Source: Spirochaetaceae bacterium (GTDB lineage Bacteria > Spirochaetota > Spirochaetia > SZUA-6 > Bin103). From it: a stretch of DNA of 9,357 bases. The DNA lies in assembly GCA_028820215.1 (NCBI GenBank), contig JAPPKD010000049.1, positions 1 through 9,357 on the forward strand, read 5' to 3'. Of this stretch, positions 7,901 through 9,357 are shown in pieces. The position numbers and the translations under genes are program-made. The notes under the pieces are model-generated. The model worked only from the letters and a program-made list of their open reading frames with translations, ran no database searches and was not told the DNA's origin. The number at the start of each line of letters is the position of its first letter. The stretch's first letter is position 1.

Positions 7901-9357
7901 ATGCCGGGGAGCACGCGCCACTACCGCGTCTCGGCGATCAACCGGGTGGGCCCCGGGGCGCCGTCGGATACCGCTTCGGCCGCGACCGACGACCCCGTCG
8001 GGCGAGCGGGTCGACTCAACACCCGCGTCCTGCCGCACGTGGCGGCCGCGATGACCTCGAGCACCGTGTCGGCGATCGCCCGCCGCGTCGACGCGGTGGC
8101 CAGCGGGATGGGGATGGAGCGGCGCGTGGAGACCAACGGGCTCTCTTCGATGGCCGCGAGCCTGTCGTCGCCGGGCGCCGGCGGGATCGGCCTCGCCCAA
8201 GGCGACCAGGCCGGCCTCGCCGCCCTCTTCAGCGGCACTTCCTTCACGATGCCCCTGGGCGCCTCCGACGCGCAGCAGCAGTCCGTCACGGGCACGCAAT
8301 TGGCGGGCTGGGGCGCGGGCGAGTACCACTACCTCGGCGAACCCGGCCAGAGCGCCCTCGACTGGAAGGGCAACATGGTGAGCGCCCACGCCGGCATCGA
8401 CACGCGCGTGGGGCCGGACATCCTGGCGGGTGTCGCGGGCTCGTACTCCTCGGGCAGCTTCGACTTCACCGACAAGACCGGCGCCAGCCCGGTGAAGGGC
8501 ACCTACGGCACCACCATGGCCAGCGTGCATCCCTACATGGCCTGGTTCTCCGGCGGGGGCGCCGCTTCGGTGTGGGGCTCGGCCGGACTCGGCCGGGGCG
8601 ACATCGACGTCGACGACGTGCGCGAAGGGTTCCGCACCACCCCCGCGAGCCTGTTGACGGGGGCCGGGGGCGCCAGCTACCAACTGCTCACGCGAGGCAC
8701 GGCCGGTGTGCGCCTCAAGGCCGAGGGCTGGTACGGCGAGGTCACGGTCGACGGCACCCAGCAGATCGAGGAAGTCACGCTGACCATGCAGCGCGGCAAG
8801 GTCGCCCTGGAGCTGATGCAGGCCTTCAGCAGCGACACCGGGAGCGAGACGGCGGTCGTGCTCGAGGGCGGGATGCGCTACGACGACGGCGACGGCATAA
8901 ACGGCGCCAGCGCGGAAGTCGGCGGCGGGCTGCGCTACACGAACCCGGGATTGGGGCTGACCGCGGAGGGCCGCGGCCGGTTCGTGATCTCGGCGCGCGC
9001 CGGCTACGAGGAATGGGGCATGGGCGGCACGCTCATGTTCGACCCGGCGACCCGCGGCCAGGGACTCTCGATCCGGGTGGCGCCCTCCTACGGCAACCAC
9101 CTGAGCGGAGTGAACCAGTTGTGGGAGCGTGGGGTGCACAACGCGGTGGGCGGCCACGACCGGGGCATGGCGCCCAACGTGGACGGCGAAATCGCGTACG
9201 GCATCGCCGGCTTCCACGGCACGCCCTACAGCGGCTTCTACCTGAGTGAGGGTGGAACGCGGGCCTTCTCAAGCGGCGTGCGCTACGAACTCGGATCAGG
9301 GCTCGGGCTGCGCCTCGAAGGCACGCGGCGCGAGAGCGGCCTCGGCGGGGCACAGCA
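4931..9357 (+). CDS. Autotransporter-type outer-membrane protein with ten-fn3-domain passenger (3'-truncated)
   Basis: The frame from ATG 4931 is open to the window end (1475 complete codons, no stop). Residues 1-31 form a signal peptide: positive Arg11, a hydrophobic core VALVAVAAFCWMV and an ASA cleavage site. The core cysteine is not in a lipobox. Ten fn3 domains begin near residues 37, 137, 232, 326, 426, 529, 630, 727, 826 and 925, each with the pattern P-x-A-P-x-x-L...W-x-x-P...GG-x-x-x-x-Y-x-I...Y-x-V-x-A-x-N. A helical-looking segment at 1029-1060 (LNTRVLPHVAAAM...SAIARRVDAVASGM) leads into alternating amphipathic strands from about 1122 onward (GWGAGEYHYL, ASVHPYMAWF, EGGMRYDDGDG, GGGLRYTNPGLGL, EGRGRF), a pattern I associate with C-terminal autotransporter barrels. 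Only the last strand or strands seem missing. The mature part seen has no cysteine. Likely role: a surface stalk or adhesin secreted through its own barrel. The ligand is unknown. Confidence 0.9.
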   Translation, partial: MIPNELGLPARVALVAVAAFCWMVSAGPASALSARQVPSAPRSLTATGTGPSIIRLSWIEPSFPGGGITGYRIQASPDGARGWITVGTTGRTATTFDHEGLSPGTTLYYQVAAISGAVVGTYSNAVPGTTTASAVTPSAPRNLSARTLGLVVNLDWDPPAEDGGSALVRYEIRVLVNGVWSSPVHEPAGTTSHRHTSVAPGAVHLFEVRAFNLGGYLGLPATVTATPQGAAVPSAPLNLRATAAGASAIDLDWDAPASPGGSPIIRYEIYVSVNSGNWTLRESTTAGVTAYRDTQASAGTALRYRVWAVNALGPGAPAVVDAPTAVPPGPPRNLEAVAVSPTEIELDWDAPRDDGGSAITGYRIEYSRTGTGSWRTLEADTKSTDTDYTDTPLDPGTTRHYRVRTINGAGLSSDWSNVDHATTVTVPGAPTGLRVVPGTVQGSTQLLLTWTRPSTDGGSPVTGYRIEWSRTGTGFWTVLEGDTRSTATAYTHRGLSPGTTRHYRVRAINGAGLLGNWSNVAHATTEATVPGAPTALRAVPSGLQGSTQLRLTWTRPSDGGSPITGYRIEMSPTGVAGWTEVVASTPSAATTYLHTGLPAGTTRFYRVAAINARGRGAYSATARGTTNAGRPGPPFGLLARGSGPRSATLTWEAPATDGGARITGYTIRARRANEANWATINTGSTATTFTHAGLEPATAYRFQVAAINSVGTGAWSSEAGTTTYPDTPGAPVGLTARAVGTSRIDLSWSAPRNTGGAPILGYQIQASDDGGATWNRIRRNTNSPGTTFSDVNLQPATTRHYRVAALNTAGTGPFSHTARATTEATVPGAPRSLDAEADGTSRIELSWRAPTTDGGAPVTGYRVEVSEDGGIRWDDLVANSHNTGTTYVHTGLEPATRRHYRVSAINRIGVSRASRVASAITDATVPDAPTGLQATAVTSTQIDLFWLAPAYDGGAPVTGYRIEVSENGTAWTDLRTNTQSRATAFQHTGLMPGSTRHYRVSAINRVGPGAPSDTASAATDDPVGRAGRLNTRVLPHVAAAMTSSTVSAIARRVDAVASGMGMERRVETNGLSSMAASLSSPGAGGIGLAQGDQAGLAALFSGTSFTMPLGASDAQQQSVTGTQLAGWGAGEYHYLGEPGQSALDWKGNMVSAHAGIDTRVGPDILAGVAGSYSSGSFDFTDKTGASPVKGTYGTTMASVHPYMAWFSGGGAASVWGSAGLGRGDIDVDDVREGFRTTPASLLTGAGGASYQLLTRGTAGVRLKAEGWYGEVTVDGTQQIEEVTLTMQRGKVALELMQAFSSDTGSETAVVLEGGMRYDDGDGINGASAEVGGGLRYTNPGLGLTAEGRGRFVISARAGYEEWGMGGTLMFDPATRGQGLSIRVAPSYGNHLSGVNQLWERGVHNAVGGHDRGMAPNVDGEIAYGIAGFHGTPYSGFYLSEGGTRAFSSGVRYELGSGLGLRLEGTRRESGLGGAQ
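5039..7999 (+). repeat. Tandem array of ten fibronectin type III domains
   Basis: Ten domains of 94-103 residues follow one another without long linkers. Most are joined by short Thr/Ala-rich segments ending in V-P-G-A-P or a variant (for example TEATVPGAP before the sixth and ninth domains). Domains 1-3 are the most divergent, while 4-6 and 9-10 are closest to each other. Such arrays form extended rods. No RGD occurs inside an fn3 loop. Confidence 0.9.
6029..6640 (+). repeat. Two adjacent 306-bp units, a recent internal duplication in the fn3 array
   Basis: Unit one is 6029-6334 and unit two 6335-6640. Each is 102 codons, beginning at S-R-T-G-T-G and ending at G-Y-R-I-E-(W/M). By hand alignment they share about three quarters of residues, and an 83-base stretch (6116-6198 versus 6422-6504) differs at about 8 positions. 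One codon is gained (GAG 6506) and one lost (ACA 6293-6295), which restores the length. The unit starts mid-domain, so it joins the second half of one fn3 domain to the first half of the next. Similarity stops sharply at 6641. Confidence 0.75.
8294..9357 (+). other. C-terminal autotransporter-like beta-barrel domain (incomplete at window end)
   Basis: From about residue 1122 of gene 2, short strands with alternating polar and non-polar residues and many Gly, Tyr and Trp residues are separated by acidic turns. Examples are DWKGNMVSAHAGIDTRVG, ILAGVAGSYSSGSFDF, SVWGSAGLGRGDIDVDD, GGASYQLLTRGTAGVRLKAE, GLSIRVAPSYG and GLGLRLEGTRRESG. I count at least eleven candidate strands. The family, as I recall it, ends shortly after the last of these with a strand finishing in an aromatic residue, so probably only some tens of codons are lost beyond the window. 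Confidence 0.8.

Noticed and set aside
8594..8602. RGD integrin-binding motif (residues 1222-1224 of gene 2)
   Set aside because: It falls in a predicted barrel strand/turn, not in an exposed fn3 loop, so a role in cell binding is unlikely.
5834..9217. A 1127-codon open frame on the minus strand opposite gene 2
   Set aside because: It is the antisense shadow of the fn3/barrel gene. The plus frame has regular fn3 motifs, a signal peptide and a ribosome binding site, while the minus product is an Arg/Gly/Ala/Pro-rich chain with no recognisable domain, and its internal repeats mirror the sense repeats. Stop codons are rare in any frame at this GC content. A gene caller that requires a stop inside the window could pick it wrongly.

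Overview
The window is GC-rich, roughly two thirds G+C by eye. It carries two very long plus-strand genes, both cut by the window edges, separated by a 220-base gap. Both encode exported proteins built almost entirely from small beta-sandwich domains. The second ends in an outer-membrane autotransporter-type barrel, so the host is a diderm (Gram-negative) bacterium. The style matches large modular surface proteins I recall from high-GC marine or sponge-associated lineages such as Gemmatimonadota, but the taxon is a weak inference. No RNA gene, insertion sequence, CRISPR array or metabolic gene is visible.

Layout. Positions 1-4710 are the 3' part of gene 1: 1569 codons in frame from base 1, then TAA. 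It is a chain of carboxypeptidase-regulatory-like (transthyretin-fold) modules, one cadherin-like beta-sandwich domain and a fibronectin-III-like C-terminal region. Positions 4711-4930 are non-coding: a perfect 10-bp inverted repeat, a long GC-rich hairpin that probably ends gene 1 transcripts, and a structured leader containing a sequence complementary to the next gene's ribosome binding site. Positions 4931-9357 are gene 2, open to the window end. It has a signal peptide, ten fibronectin type III (fn3) domains and a C-terminal beta-barrel, with no stop codon reached (1475 complete codons seen).

How they may work together. Gene 2 reads as a type Va-like autotransporter whose passenger is an fn3 rod instead of the usual beta-helix, which should place a long flexible stalk on the cell surface. 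Gene 1 has no visible membrane anchor in the part seen and may be secreted or anchored through its missing N-terminus. Together they look like a surface adhesion or host/matrix-contact locus. Binding targets are unknown and no enzyme active site is visible in either protein.

The points most worth following are the fn3-passenger/barrel fusion, a mid-domain 306-bp duplication within the fn3 array, and the possible anti-Shine-Dalgarno switch in the gene 2 leader. Nothing here shows a complete new defence, metabolic or mobile system.
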